NCBI GenBank assembly: GCA_963793025.1
Contig: CAWBYL010000009.1
Coordinates: forward strand, 1-64,000
Length of the DNA: 64,000 bases
Direction: 5' to 3'
Source: CAWBYL01 sp963793025
GTDB lineage: Bacteria; Actinomycetota; Acidimicrobiia; Acidimicrobiales; Acidimicrobilacustridaceae
Of the stretch, positions 54,698-62,521 are shown one piece after another. Position 1 is the first letter of the stretch; each line of letters opens with the position of its first letter. The notes beneath the pieces were generated by a model that was given only the letters and a program-made list of their open reading frames with translations, did no database searches and was not told where the DNA came from. Position numbers and translations under genes: made by a program.

Positions 54698-55528
54698 GTG
54701 CACCTGGAGCTCGGCGCCACCCGCTTCGACATCACCCATCGGGCCGTCGTGATGGGCATCTTGAACCGCACGCCGGACTCGTTCTACGACCAGGGCGCCT
54801 ACTACGACTTCGACGACTTCCTCCGCAAGGCCGAGCAACTCGTCGTCGACGGCGCCGACTTCCTCGACGTCGGCGGCGTGAAGGCCGGACCGGGCGACGA
54901 GGTGGACGAGGCCGAGGAGATGGAGCGGGTGGTACCGGCCGTGGAGGCCCTCGTGGCCCGCTTCGACGTCCCTTTGTCGGTCGACACGTGGCGGGCCTCC
55001 GTCGCCGCTGAGTGCTTCGCTCGAGGTGCGGTCGTGGGCAACGACATCAGCGGCTTCGCCGATCCCGACTACCTCGCAGTGTGTGCCGCCGCCGGCGCGT
55101 CGGTGGTGGCGACCCACATCCGCCTGGCGCCGCGGATCCCCGACCCCGATCCCCACTACGACGACGTGGTGGCCACCGTGTGCGAGTTCCTGGCCGACCG
55201 GGCCGCACGAGCCCGCGCCGCCGGGATCCCGCCCGAGCGGATCATGGTCGACGCCGGCCTCGACCTCGGAAAGTCCGAGGCCCAGTCCCTGGTGCTGCTG
55301 CGGGCGTCGGACCGCCTGGCCGAGCTCGGCTACCCGGTGTTCCTCTCGGCCTCCAACAAGCGGTTCCTGTGGACCCTGCTCGAGGTCGACCGGGCGTCGG
55401 CCGGCGAAGGCACCATGGCCGCCCACTCGTTGGGTATCGCGCTCGGTTGCCGCATCCTCCGCGCCCACGACGTCCGCAACGGTCGGCGGGTGGCCGACGT
55501 GATGGCCGCGATCCTGGCGGCGGCGTGA
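54698..55528 (+). CDS. folP2: dihydropteroate synthase homologue, FolP2 type
   Basis: 276 aa TIM barrel of the pterin-binding family. MGILNRTPDSFYD is conserved, but the second loop reads DVGGVKAGPGDEV instead of the GGxSTRPG of active dihydropteroate synthases. That pattern matches mycobacterial FolP2, which is reported to lack the activity. Its true substrate is open. GTGA overlap with holA. Confidence 0.85.
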   Translation: MHLELGATRFDITHRAVVMGILNRTPDSFYDQGAYYDFDDFLRKAEQLVVDGADFLDVGGVKAGPGDEVDEAEEMERVVPAVEALVARFDVPLSVDTWRASVAAECFARGAVVGNDISGFADPDYLAVCAAAGASVVATHIRLAPRIPDPDPHYDDVVATVCEFLADRAARARAAGIPPERIMVDAGLDLGKSEAQSLVLLRASDRLAELGYPVFLSASNKRFLWTLLEVDRASAGEGTMAAHSLGIALGCRILRAHDVRNGRRVADVMAAILAAA

Positions 55529-56577
55529 ACGTCGACCTCGGGGCGCCCGTCTACCTCGTGAAGGGCAACGACGAGGTCCTTCTCGGCGAAGCGGTGTCGG
55601 GCCTCGTCCGCGAGCTGGTGGGTGACGGGGACCGTTCCCTGATGGTGGAGGAGATCGGCATCGACGCCCACGTCGGCCCCGACGATCGGGGCTACGACGT
55701 GGGGCCGCTCGTCGATGCTGCCCAGACCCCGCCGTTCCTCACCGAGCGGCGAATCGTGGTCGGCCGGGCCGCCGGCGTGTTCTCCACCAAGGACGCGGTG
55801 GCGCCGATCGTCGGATATCTGGCGGACACGCTGCCCAGCACCGCCCTGGTGCTCGTGTGGGAGAAGGACCCTCGCCCCCAACGCCAGGCCAAGGTGCCGG
55901 CCGTGCCCAAGAGCCTGGCCGATGCGGTCACCGCCGCGGGCGGGGTCGTCGTCGACACGTCGGCCGGCTCGGGCAAGGCCCAGGTCGCGTGGATCGACGA
56001 CCATCTGGCTTCGGCCGCGGTGGACCTCGATCCGTCGGCTCGCAAGGCGCTGGCCGATCACATCGGCTCGGAGCCCAACCGCCTCCCCGGCCTGCTGGCC
56101 ACCCTCGAAGGGGTGTTCGGTGCGGGTGCCACGATCAGCCGATCCGACGTCGAGCCCTACCTGGGCGAGGCCGGTGACGTCGCTCCCTGGGATCTCACCG
56201 ACGCCATCGACCGCGGCGATCTGCCCGGCTCGCTGGCCGTGCTCGATCGCATGCTCAACGGCGGGAACCGTCATCCTCTGCAGGTCATGGCCACCCTGGT
56301 CAACCACTACCTGCGGATGGTTCGCCTCGACGATCCGTCCATCCGAGGCGACAAGGCGGCGGCTGAGGCGTTGGGCATCAAGGGCAGCACCTTCCCGGCC
56401 AAGAAGGCGCTCGACGGCGCCCGACGGCTGGGCTCGGAGCGGTTGGCCGAGGTGGCGGCGCTGCTGGCGCAGGCCGACCTCGACCTGCACGGGGCCAAGG
56501 CCTGGCCGCCCGAGCTGGTGGTGGAGGTCCTCGTCGGTCGGCTGGCCGGGCGCAGCCGCGCCGCCCGTCGTCGCTAG
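55525..56577 (+). CDS. holA: DNA polymerase III delta subunit
   Basis: Clamp-loader subunit that opens the beta clamp. 350 aa with the usual layout: VYLVKGNDEVLLGEAV at the start, TPPFLTERRIVVGR, LVLVWEKDPRPQRQ, a collar region with DAIDRGDLPGSLAVLDRM and PLQVMATLVNHYLRMVRL. GTG start from the 4-bp overlap with folP2. Followed by a strong hairpin before convergent rpsT. Confidence 0.92.
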   Translation: MNVDLGAPVYLVKGNDEVLLGEAVSGLVRELVGDGDRSLMVEEIGIDAHVGPDDRGYDVGPLVDAAQTPPFLTERRIVVGRAAGVFSTKDAVAPIVGYLADTLPSTALVLVWEKDPRPQRQAKVPAVPKSLADAVTAAGGVVVDTSAGSGKAQVAWIDDHLASAAVDLDPSARKALADHIGSEPNRLPGLLATLEGVFGAGATISRSDVEPYLGEAGDVAPWDLTDAIDRGDLPGSLAVLDRMLNGGNRHPLQVMATLVNHYLRMVRLDDPSIRGDKAAAEALGIKGSTFPAKKALDGARRLGSERLAEVAALLAQADLDLHGAKAWPPELVVEVLVGRLAGRSRAARRR

Positions 56578-56603
56578 CCGGTCGGATCGCACCGACCTGT
56601 TCC

Positions 56604-56625
56604 GGCCCGGTCGACGGACCGGGCC
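56604..56625 (+). terminator. terminator of holA
   Basis: Perfect 9-bp stem GGCCCGGTC / GACCGGGCC with GACG tetraloop, 26 nt after the holA stop. Confidence 0.7.
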
Positions 56626-56639
56626 GCGGAGAACGAGAA

Positions 56640-56665
56640 GAGACCGGGGCCGAAGTCCCGGTCTC
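56640..56665 (-). terminator. terminator of rpsT
   Basis: Perfect 9-bp stem GAGACCGGG / CCCGGTCTC, loop of 8 nt, 38 bp beyond the rpsT stop; the outer bases GAAC...GTTC extend pairing with a small bulge. Confidence 0.65.
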
Positions 56666-56703
56666 GTTCAGATCCTGATGGGGGGCGTCGGTGACGCCCC
56701 TGC

Positions 56704-56973
56704 TCACTCGGCGGCCTGGGCCGCCGCGATCCTCTTCACCAGGCGGCTCTTGCGACGGGCGGCCTGGTTCTTGTGGATGACGCCCTTGGCGGCGGCCTTG
56801 TCGAGGCGGCGAAGCGCCTCGAGGGTGACCTCGACCACGTCGTCGGCACCCTGCTCGGCGGCGGTGACGGCTCGCTTGGTGCGGGTCTTGAGCTCGGAGC
56901 GGACGGCCTTGTTGCGCAGGCGTCGACGCTCGTTCTGGCGGTTGCGCTTGATCTGGCTCTTGATGTTGGCCAC
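56704..56973 (-). CDS. rpsT: 30S ribosomal protein S20
   Basis: 89 aa, strongly basic. VANIKSQIKRNRQNERRRLRNKAVRSE and GVIHKNQAARRKSRL are typical. GTG start gives the canonical N-terminus; the open frame upstream is leader sequence. Opposite to and separated from lepA by about 190 bp, as in many bacteria. Confidence 0.96.
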   Translation of the reverse strand: MANIKSQIKRNRQNERRRLRNKAVRSELKTRTKRAVTAAEQGADDVVEVTLEALRRLDKAAAKGVIHKNQAARRKSRLVKRIAAAQAAE

Positions 56974-57022
56974 AGGACTACTTTCGCGATTCGAGAAGAG
57001 GGTGCTGACGTTCGGGGCAACA

Positions 57023-57036
57023 GCGCCACCTGGCGC
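57023..57036. promoter_or_regulatory. hairpin in rpsT leader
   Basis: GCGCCA-CC-TGGCGC perfect inverted repeat in the roughly 75-nt predicted 5' leader of rpsT. It might serve in S20 autoregulation; unproven. Confidence 0.3.
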
Positions 57037-57052
57037 CGGGCACGAGCAGGGA

Positions 57053-57081
57053 AGCATAGCGGTCGCCGCCCGCCACGTCAC
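57053..57081 (-). promoter_or_regulatory. rpsT promoter
   Basis: Minus-strand -35 GTGACG (57081-57076), exactly 17 bp spacer, -10 TATGCT (57058-57053). The start of transcription near 57046 gives a leader of about 73 nt. Confidence 0.55.
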
Positions 57082-57113
57082 ACACCGTCGGCGGAGCCCA
57101 TGGGATCGACCAC

Positions 57114-57119
57114 TAGGCT
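57114..57119 (+). promoter_or_regulatory. -10 hexamer of lepA
   Basis: TAGGCT, 41 nt before the GTG at 57161; a GAAGGA element (57142-57147) follows. No start codon lies at leaderless distance, so lepA has a short leader. Confidence 0.4.
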
Positions 57120-57160
57120 CGAACGACGCCTGACCCCCCTCGAAGGACGGCTCCCGGCCT

Positions 57161-58946
57161 GTGGCCACGCTCGATCGCTACCGCAACGTGTGCATCATCG
57201 CCCACATCGACCACGGCAAGTCCACGCTCGCGGACCGTCTACTCGAGCTGTGCGGTGCCGTCGATCCACGGGACATGCGTGCCCAGTACCTCGACTCGAT
57301 GGACATCGAGCGGGAGCGGGGCATCACCATCAAGCTGCAGAGCGTCCGCCTGGAGCACCGCGACCGCTTCATCCACCTGATCGACACCCCGGGCCACGTC
57401 GACTTCGGCTACGAGGTCAGCCGGTCGCTGGCCGCCTGCGAGGGGGCGATCCTCCTCGTCGACGCCGCCCAGGGGATCGAGGCCCAGACGCTCGCCAACT
57501 GCTACCTCGCCCTCGAGCACGACCTCGAGATCGTCGCCGCCCTCAACAAGATCGACCTGCCGGCCGCCGACCCGGATCGCTACGCCGGTGAGATCGAGAA
57601 GGTCCTGGGCATTCCGGCCGACGAGATCCTGCGGGTCAGCGCCAAGACCGGCGAGGGGGTGGAGGCCCTCCTGGACGCCGTGGTCGACCGGGTGCCGCCC
57701 CCCGAGGGTGATCCCGACGCCCCGCTGCAGGGGCTCATCTTCGACTCCCACTTCGACCAGTACCGCGGCGTGGTGTCCTCCGTTCGGGTCGTGAACGGCA
57801 CCCTGCGCACCGACGCCCGGTTGCGGTTCGTCCAGGCCGGAGCCGTCCACGGGGCCGACGAGGTCGGCGTGCGCCGCCCCGACCCCACCCCGGTCGAGAG
57901 CCTCGGCGCCGGGGAGGTGGGCTATCTGATCGCCGGGATCAAGGACGTGGGGGAGGCCCGCTCCGGCGAGACGGTCACCAACCAGGCCGATCCGGCGCCG
58001 GCGCTGGAGGGCTACCAGGAACCGAAGCCCATGGTCTTCTGCGGGCTGTACCCGATCGACGGTGACGAGTTCCCGTCGCTGCGCGAGGCGTTGGAGAAGC
58101 TGCGGCTCAACGACTCGAGCTACACGTTCCAGCCCGAGAGCTCGGGAGCCCTCGGGTTCGGGTTCCGGTGCGGCTTCCTCGGGCTGTTGCACATGGAGAT
58201 CATCCGGGAGCGGCTGGAGCGGGAGTTCAACCTGTCGCTCATCGCCACCGCCCCGTCGGTGCAGTACGTCGTGCACAAGGCCAACGGTGACGTGGTCACC
58301 ATCGACAACCCGAGCGAGCTGCCCCCGGCCACGGAGGTGGAGAACGTCGAAGAGCCGTTCCTCACCACCACGATCCTCACGCCCGACCACCTACACCGGC
58401 ACGCTGATGGAGCTCTGCCAGAACCGCCGGGGTGAGCTGACCAAGATCGAGTACCTGTCGCCCGAGCGCATGGAGCTGATCTACGAGCTGCCCCTGGCCG
58501 AGGTCGTCACCGACTTCTTCGACCAGATGAAGAGCCGCACGCAGGGCTACGCCAGCCTGGACTACGAGCCGTCCGGCTACCGGCGCTCGAACCTGGTCAA
58601 GGTCGACATCCTCCTGAACGCCGTTCCGGTGGACGCCTTCAGCATGATCGTGCACAAGGACAAGTCCTACGGCTACGGCCTGCGGATGACGGAGAAGCTC
58701 AAGGAGCTCATCCCCCGGCAGCTGTTCGACGTGCCCATCCAGGCCGCCATCGGCGGTCGGATCATCGCCCGCGAGACGGTCAAGGCCAAGCGCAAGGACG
58801 TGCTGGCCAAGTGCTACGGCGGCGACATCAGCCGCAAGCGCAAGCTGCTCGAGAAGCAGAAGGAGGGCAAGAAGCGGATGAAGAACATCGGGCGGGTCGA
58901 GGTTCCCCAGGAAGCGTTCGTGTCGGCCCTCCGCCTCGACGACTGA
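57161..58946 (+). CDS. lepA: elongation factor 4 (LepA), frameshifted
   Basis: Ribosome-associated translational GTPase, normally about 600 aa. From the GTG: P-loop AHIDHGKST, DTPGHVDF, NKIDLP, GFRCGFLGLLHMEI. At 58382-58386 the frame changes: skipping G58385 (or one C of the CCC run) after ILTP restores TTYTGTLMELCQNRRGE, and the second part continues with FDQMKSRTQGYASLDYE and the C-terminal domain (KCYGGDISRKRKLLEKQKEGKKRM) to 58946. Both halves are intact, so a single-base sequence error is the likely cause. No tRNA or mobile DNA is at the break. Confidence 0.9.
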
Positions 58947-58960
58947 CCGGCGCCGGCTGG

Positions 58961-58987
58961 TTAGCACTCGGCGGGGGAGTCTGCTGG
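58961..58987. promoter_or_regulatory. degenerate CIRCE operator of hrcA-dnaJ
   Basis: The left half TTAGCACTC is a perfect CIRCE half-site. At the standard 9-nt spacing the right half reads GTCTGCTGG, matching 5 of 9 bases of GAGTGCTAA. Lies 17-44 bp upstream of the hrcA -10 hexamer, so HrcA could block its own promoter. Confidence 0.65.
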
Positions 58988-59004
58988 TCGGGAACGGGCC
59001 CGGG

Positions 59005-59010
59005 TAAGAT
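59005..59010 (+). promoter_or_regulatory. -10 hexamer of hrcA operon (leaderless)
   Basis: TAAGAT ends 9 nt before the ATG at 59020. Confidence 0.55.
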
Positions 59011-59019
59011 CGGTCTCCC

Positions 59020-60039
59020 ATGCTCGACGAACGCAAGGCCACCATCCTGCGGGCCGTGGTCACCGAGTACATCGAGACGGCTCAGCCCGTCGGCTCGGGC
59101 CACGTCGCCCAGGTGGCCGACGTGGGCGTCTCGTCGGCCACCGTCCGCAACGACATGGCCACCCTGGAGGCCGACGGCTACCTGGCCCAGCCCCACACGA
59201 GCGCCGGCCGGGTCCCGACCGAGAAGGGCTACCGCTTCTTCGTCGACCAGCTGGGCGGGCCCGGGCGTCTGGGGGCCAGCGAGTCCCAACGGGTGAGGTC
59301 CTTCTTCGCCCACGCCCACGGCGAGCTCGAGCAGATGCTGGCCGACACGAGCCGCCTCCTCTCGAGCCTGACGCGCTACGCGGCCGTGGTCGTCGGGCCG
59401 CCCCACGAGGTCGCCACGGTCAAGTCGGCCCAGCTGGTGTCGCTCGCTCCCCGGCTGGTCCTGGCCGTGCTGGTGCTCTCCAACGGGGCCATCGAGAAGT
59501 ACACCGTCGAGCTCGACCAGGACGTCGACGAGCTCGTCGTCAACGCGGCCGGGGTCCGGCTGGCGGGAACGATCCTCGGCCGGACCCTCTCCGAGATGGC
59601 CGTCGTCAGCACCGACGACATCGGAGGCCAGGGCGCCGAGAGCGACGTCGTCAGCCGCGTCCTCGGGGCCACGCTGATGGCGCTGCGGGGCGAGCACCGC
59701 CACGACGACCAGGTGTACATCGGAGGCACCTCCGACATGGCCGCCGCCTTCGACGCAGTGGGGACGGTGAGCGAGATCCTCCGGATCCTCGAGCAGCAAC
59801 TCGTCGTCGTCGGTCTGCTCGAAGACGTGCTCGACCGGGGCCTCACGGTGGCCATCGGGACCGAGACCGGCAACGACGCCCTCGCCGACTGCTCGCTGGT
59901 GGTGGCGCCCTATGTCGTCGACGGGGAGGCCGCCGGCACCATCGGTGTGCTCGGCCCCACCCGCATGCACTACGACCAGGCCCTCTCCGCGGTGGCCGTG
60001 GTGGCCACCCGGTTGGGGCACCGCCTGAGCGAGGGCTGA
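59020..60039 (+). CDS. hrcA: heat-shock repressor HrcA
   Basis: 339 aa. Winged helix at the N-terminus (TILRAVVTEYIETAQPVGS; VSSATVRNDMATLEADGYLAQPHTSAGRVPTEKGYR), then the GAF-like dimerization domain. Represses heat-shock genes through CIRCE; a partial CIRCE lies upstream of its own promoter. dnaJ follows after 7 bp, rsmE next, a widespread order. Confidence 0.95.
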   Translation: MLDERKATILRAVVTEYIETAQPVGSGHVAQVADVGVSSATVRNDMATLEADGYLAQPHTSAGRVPTEKGYRFFVDQLGGPGRLGASESQRVRSFFAHAHGELEQMLADTSRLLSSLTRYAAVVVGPPHEVATVKSAQLVSLAPRLVLAVLVLSNGAIEKYTVELDQDVDELVVNAAGVRLAGTILGRTLSEMAVVSTDDIGGQGAESDVVSRVLGATLMALRGEHRHDDQVYIGGTSDMAAAFDAVGTVSEILRILEQQLVVVGLLEDVLDRGLTVAIGTETGNDALADCSLVVAPYVVDGEAAGTIGVLGPTRMHYDQALSAVAVVATRLGHRLSEG

Positions 60040-60046
60040 TCTCCCA

Positions 60047-61162
60047 ATGTCTGACTACTACGACCTCCTCGGCGTGAGCCGCAGCGCCACCGCCGAAGAG
60101 ATCAAGCGGGCCTACCGGCGGCGGGCGCGTGAGCTGCACCCCGACGCCAACCCCGGCGACCAGTCCGCCGAGGCCCGGTTCAAGGAGGTCGCCGTCGCCT
60201 ACGAGACCTTGTCCGATCCTCAGCGCCGCCAGAACTACGACATGTTCGGGGAAGCCGGACCGCAGGCCAGCTCACCCTTCGGGGGTGGCGCAGGCGGCGG
60301 TCTGGGCGACATCTTCGACATGTTCTTCAACGGTGGAAGCCCTTTCGGGGGAGGACAGGGCGCGCCGACGGGTCCACCACGCGGCTCGGACCTCGAGGCG
60401 GTCATCGACCTCGAGTTCGAGGAGGCGGTGTTCGGGGTCGAGGCTCCGGTCACCGTGCGCACCGCCGTCGGCTGCGACGACTGTGAGGGGACCGGCGCCG
60501 AGGCCGGCACGGAACCCACGACCTGCCCGGAGTGCAACGGCGTCGGCCAGGTGCGGCGCGTTCGCCAGTCGATCCTGGGTCAGATGGTGACCGCGGGACC
60601 GTGCAACCGGTGTGCGGGTCTCGGCACGGTCATCGACCAGCCGTGTCCGACGTGCCGAGGCGAGGGCCGGACCATCGACGAGCGCACCTACACCGTCGAC
60701 GTGCCCGCCGGCATCGACACCGGCGCCACGCTCCGCCTCTCGGGCCGGGGTGCAGTGGGGCCCCGCTCCGGTGCGGCGGGAGACCTCTACGTCCACGTGC
60801 GGGTTGCGCCCCATCCCGACTTCGCCCGCAACGGCGACGACCTCCTCCACGACCTCCACGTACCCGTCACCCAGGCGGCCCTGGGTGCCCAGATCCCGCT
60901 CATCACCCTCGACGGCGACGAGATCATCCCGCTCGAGGCGGGGACCCAGTCCGGCAAGGTGGTGCGATTGCGTCAGAAGGGCGTTCCCCACCTCCAGGGT
61001 CGAGGCCGCGGTGATCTCCTCGTCAACATCGTCGTGGACACGCCCACCGAGCTGACCCAGGAAGAGGCGGACCTGCTCACCCGCCTCGCCGAGCTCCGGG
61101 GCCACGAGATCGCTCCCCCCGACAGTGGTCTCATGTCCAAGCTCCGGTCGGCGTTCAAGTAG
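60047..61162 (+). CDS. dnaJ: chaperone DnaJ
   Basis: 371 aa Hsp40 cofactor of DnaK. J domain 1-70 with HPD (ELHPDANPG), Gly/Phe-rich linker (FGGGAGGG), four zinc motifs (CDDCEGTG, CPECNGVG, CNRCAGLG, CPTCRGEG) and C-terminal substrate domains. Second gene of the hrcA operon, hence probably heat-inducible through HrcA; dnaK and grpE are not in the window. Confidence 0.96.
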   Translation: MSDYYDLLGVSRSATAEEIKRAYRRRARELHPDANPGDQSAEARFKEVAVAYETLSDPQRRQNYDMFGEAGPQASSPFGGGAGGGLGDIFDMFFNGGSPFGGGQGAPTGPPRGSDLEAVIDLEFEEAVFGVEAPVTVRTAVGCDDCEGTGAEAGTEPTTCPECNGVGQVRRVRQSILGQMVTAGPCNRCAGLGTVIDQPCPTCRGEGRTIDERTYTVDVPAGIDTGATLRLSGRGAVGPRSGAAGDLYVHVRVAPHPDFARNGDDLLHDLHVPVTQAALGAQIPLITLDGDEIIPLEAGTQSGKVVRLRQKGVPHLQGRGRGDLLVNIVVDTPTELTQEEADLLTRLAELRGHEIAPPDSGLMSKLRSAFK

Positions 61163-61165
61163 GCC

Positions 61166-61867
61166 GTGGGCGACCGGCCTGACCGTCCGGGCGGCACTGC
61201 GCCCCACGTCGTGGTCGATGCCGTCGAAGCACCAGAGCTGTCTCCCGAGGACCGTCACCATCTCGAACGGGTGCGTCGGGTGCGACCGGGCGACCCGGTG
61301 TCGATCACCGACGGCCGGGGCCGATGGCGATGGTGCCGGTTCGGGTCAGGGCTGGAAGCCGACGGCGAGGTGCAGACGGATCCGCGGCCGACACCCTCGC
61401 TGACCGTCGCCTTCGCCCTGGTCAAGGGGAACCGCCCCGAGCTGGTCGTGCAGAAGCTCACCGAGCTCGGGATCGACCGGATCACCCCCTTCATCGCGGC
61501 ACGCTCGGTGGTTCGATGGGAGCCGGACAAAGCCGAGCGCAACCGGGACCGACTGCGGCGGGTCGCGGTCGAGGCGGCGGCGCAGAGCCGGCGTACCTGG
61601 TTGCCCGAGATCGATCCCGTGGTGTCGTTCGCCGAAGTCGTCAGTCGGCCGGGGGCGGCCGGGGCCGAGCGCGACGGAGGGCCTCCCTCCCTTGACCGTC
61701 CGGTCGCCCTGATCGGGCCGGAGGGGGGTTGGTCCGACGACGAACGGAGCCAGCTGCCGGCCCTGTTCGCCCTGGGCGACGGCGTGTTGCGGGCCGAGAC
61801 GGCGGCCATCGCCGCCGGCACCCTGCTCGTCGCACTTCGCGCCGGCTCGGTGGTTCCGCGGTCCTGA
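61166..61867 (+). CDS. rsmE: 16S rRNA m3U1498 methyltransferase
   Basis: 233 aa SPOUT-fold enzyme. Motifs KLTELGIDRITPF, GPEGGWSDDE and LGDGVLRAETAA form the knotted SAM site. GTG start 3 bp after dnaJ. Third gene of the hrcA-dnaJ operon. Confidence 0.93.
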   Translation: MGDRPDRPGGTAPHVVVDAVEAPELSPEDRHHLERVRRVRPGDPVSITDGRGRWRWCRFGSGLEADGEVQTDPRPTPSLTVAFALVKGNRPELVVQKLTELGIDRITPFIAARSVVRWEPDKAERNRDRLRRVAVEAAAQSRRTWLPEIDPVVSFAEVVSRPGAAGAERDGGPPSLDRPVALIGPEGGWSDDERSQLPALFALGDGVLRAETAAIAAGTLLVALRAGSVVPRS

Positions 61868-61927
61868 GCGCACCTTCGGGTACTGTTTCCCGAGTTGTTC
61901 CGGCATGGTCCGTTTGGACTATGCGAG

Positions 61928-61951
61928 GACCACGCTCCGTGGTCATAGACT
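61928..61951 (+). promoter_or_regulatory. bldD promoter with overlapping dyad
   Basis: -10 TAGACT (61946-61951) is preceded by a perfect inverted repeat GACCACG-CTC-CGTGGTC (61928-61944), which fills the space between -35 and -10 positions and so looks like an operator. No good -35 hexamer was found. Confidence 0.45.
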
Positions 61952-61962
61952 GGCGGTGTCGC

Positions 61963-61982
61963 TGGACGAGAACCCTCGTCCA
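61963..61982 (+). promoter_or_regulatory. leader hairpin of bldD
   Basis: TGGACGAG-AACC-CTCGTCCA, a perfect 8-bp stem in the predicted leader, directly before the ribosome binding site GGAAGGAG (61986-61993). bldD is one of few genes here with a structured leader. Confidence 0.5.
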
Positions 61983-61999
61983 CCGGGAAGGAGCAGAGG

Positions 62000-62521
62000 A
62001 TGTCCGAATCGGCCACCGGTGAGGTGACGTCGACCTACAGCCGCAAGGTGGGAGAGCGGTTGCGAGGTATCCGCCGCCAGAAGCGGCTGAGCCTGCAGGA
62101 CGTCGAGGCCACCTCCGAGCTCGAGTTCAAGGCGTCGGTCCTCGGCGCCTACGAGCGCGGCGAACGGGCCATCTCGGTTCCCCGGCTCCAGCGTCTGGCT
62201 CGCTTCTACAACGTGCCGGTCGACCAGCTCCTGCCGGCCGACGAGGGTCCGGCCTTCGGCGAAGGGCCCGGTGGCGGCGCCATCACCTTCGACGAGCGGT
62301 CCTTCACCATCGACCTGCGCCGCCTCGAAGACATCTCTGGTCCCGAGGCCGACATGTTGAACCGCTACCTGACGATGATCCAGGTCCAGCGTCAGGACTT
62401 CAACGGTCGCGTGCTCACCATTCGCAAGGACGACCTGCGGGCCATCGCCTGCATCCTCGGGGTCGGTCCCGACTCGGCCACCGATCGCCTCGACGACCTG
62501 GGGCTCGGGCACGACGCGTGA
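62000..62521 (+). CDS. bldD: BldD-family developmental regulator
   Basis: 173 aa. N-terminal XRE-type helix-turn-helix (VGERLRGIRRQKRLSLQDVEATSE; SVPRLQRLARFYNVPVDQLLP) and a C-terminal domain with the c-di-GMP signature RxD-x8-RxxD: Arg131, Asp133, Arg142 and Asp145 in RQDFNGRVLTIRKDD. In Streptomyces BldD, tetrameric c-di-GMP bridges two C-terminal domains and switches on repression of sporulation genes. The ATG has a strong GGAAGGAG 6 nt upstream. Overlaps hemW by 4 bp. Confidence 0.92.
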   Translation: MSESATGEVTSTYSRKVGERLRGIRRQKRLSLQDVEATSELEFKASVLGAYERGERAISVPRLQRLARFYNVPVDQLLPADEGPAFGEGPGGGAITFDERSFTIDLRRLEDISGPEADMLNRYLTMIQVQRQDFNGRVLTIRKDDLRAIACILGVGPDSATDRLDDLGLGHDA

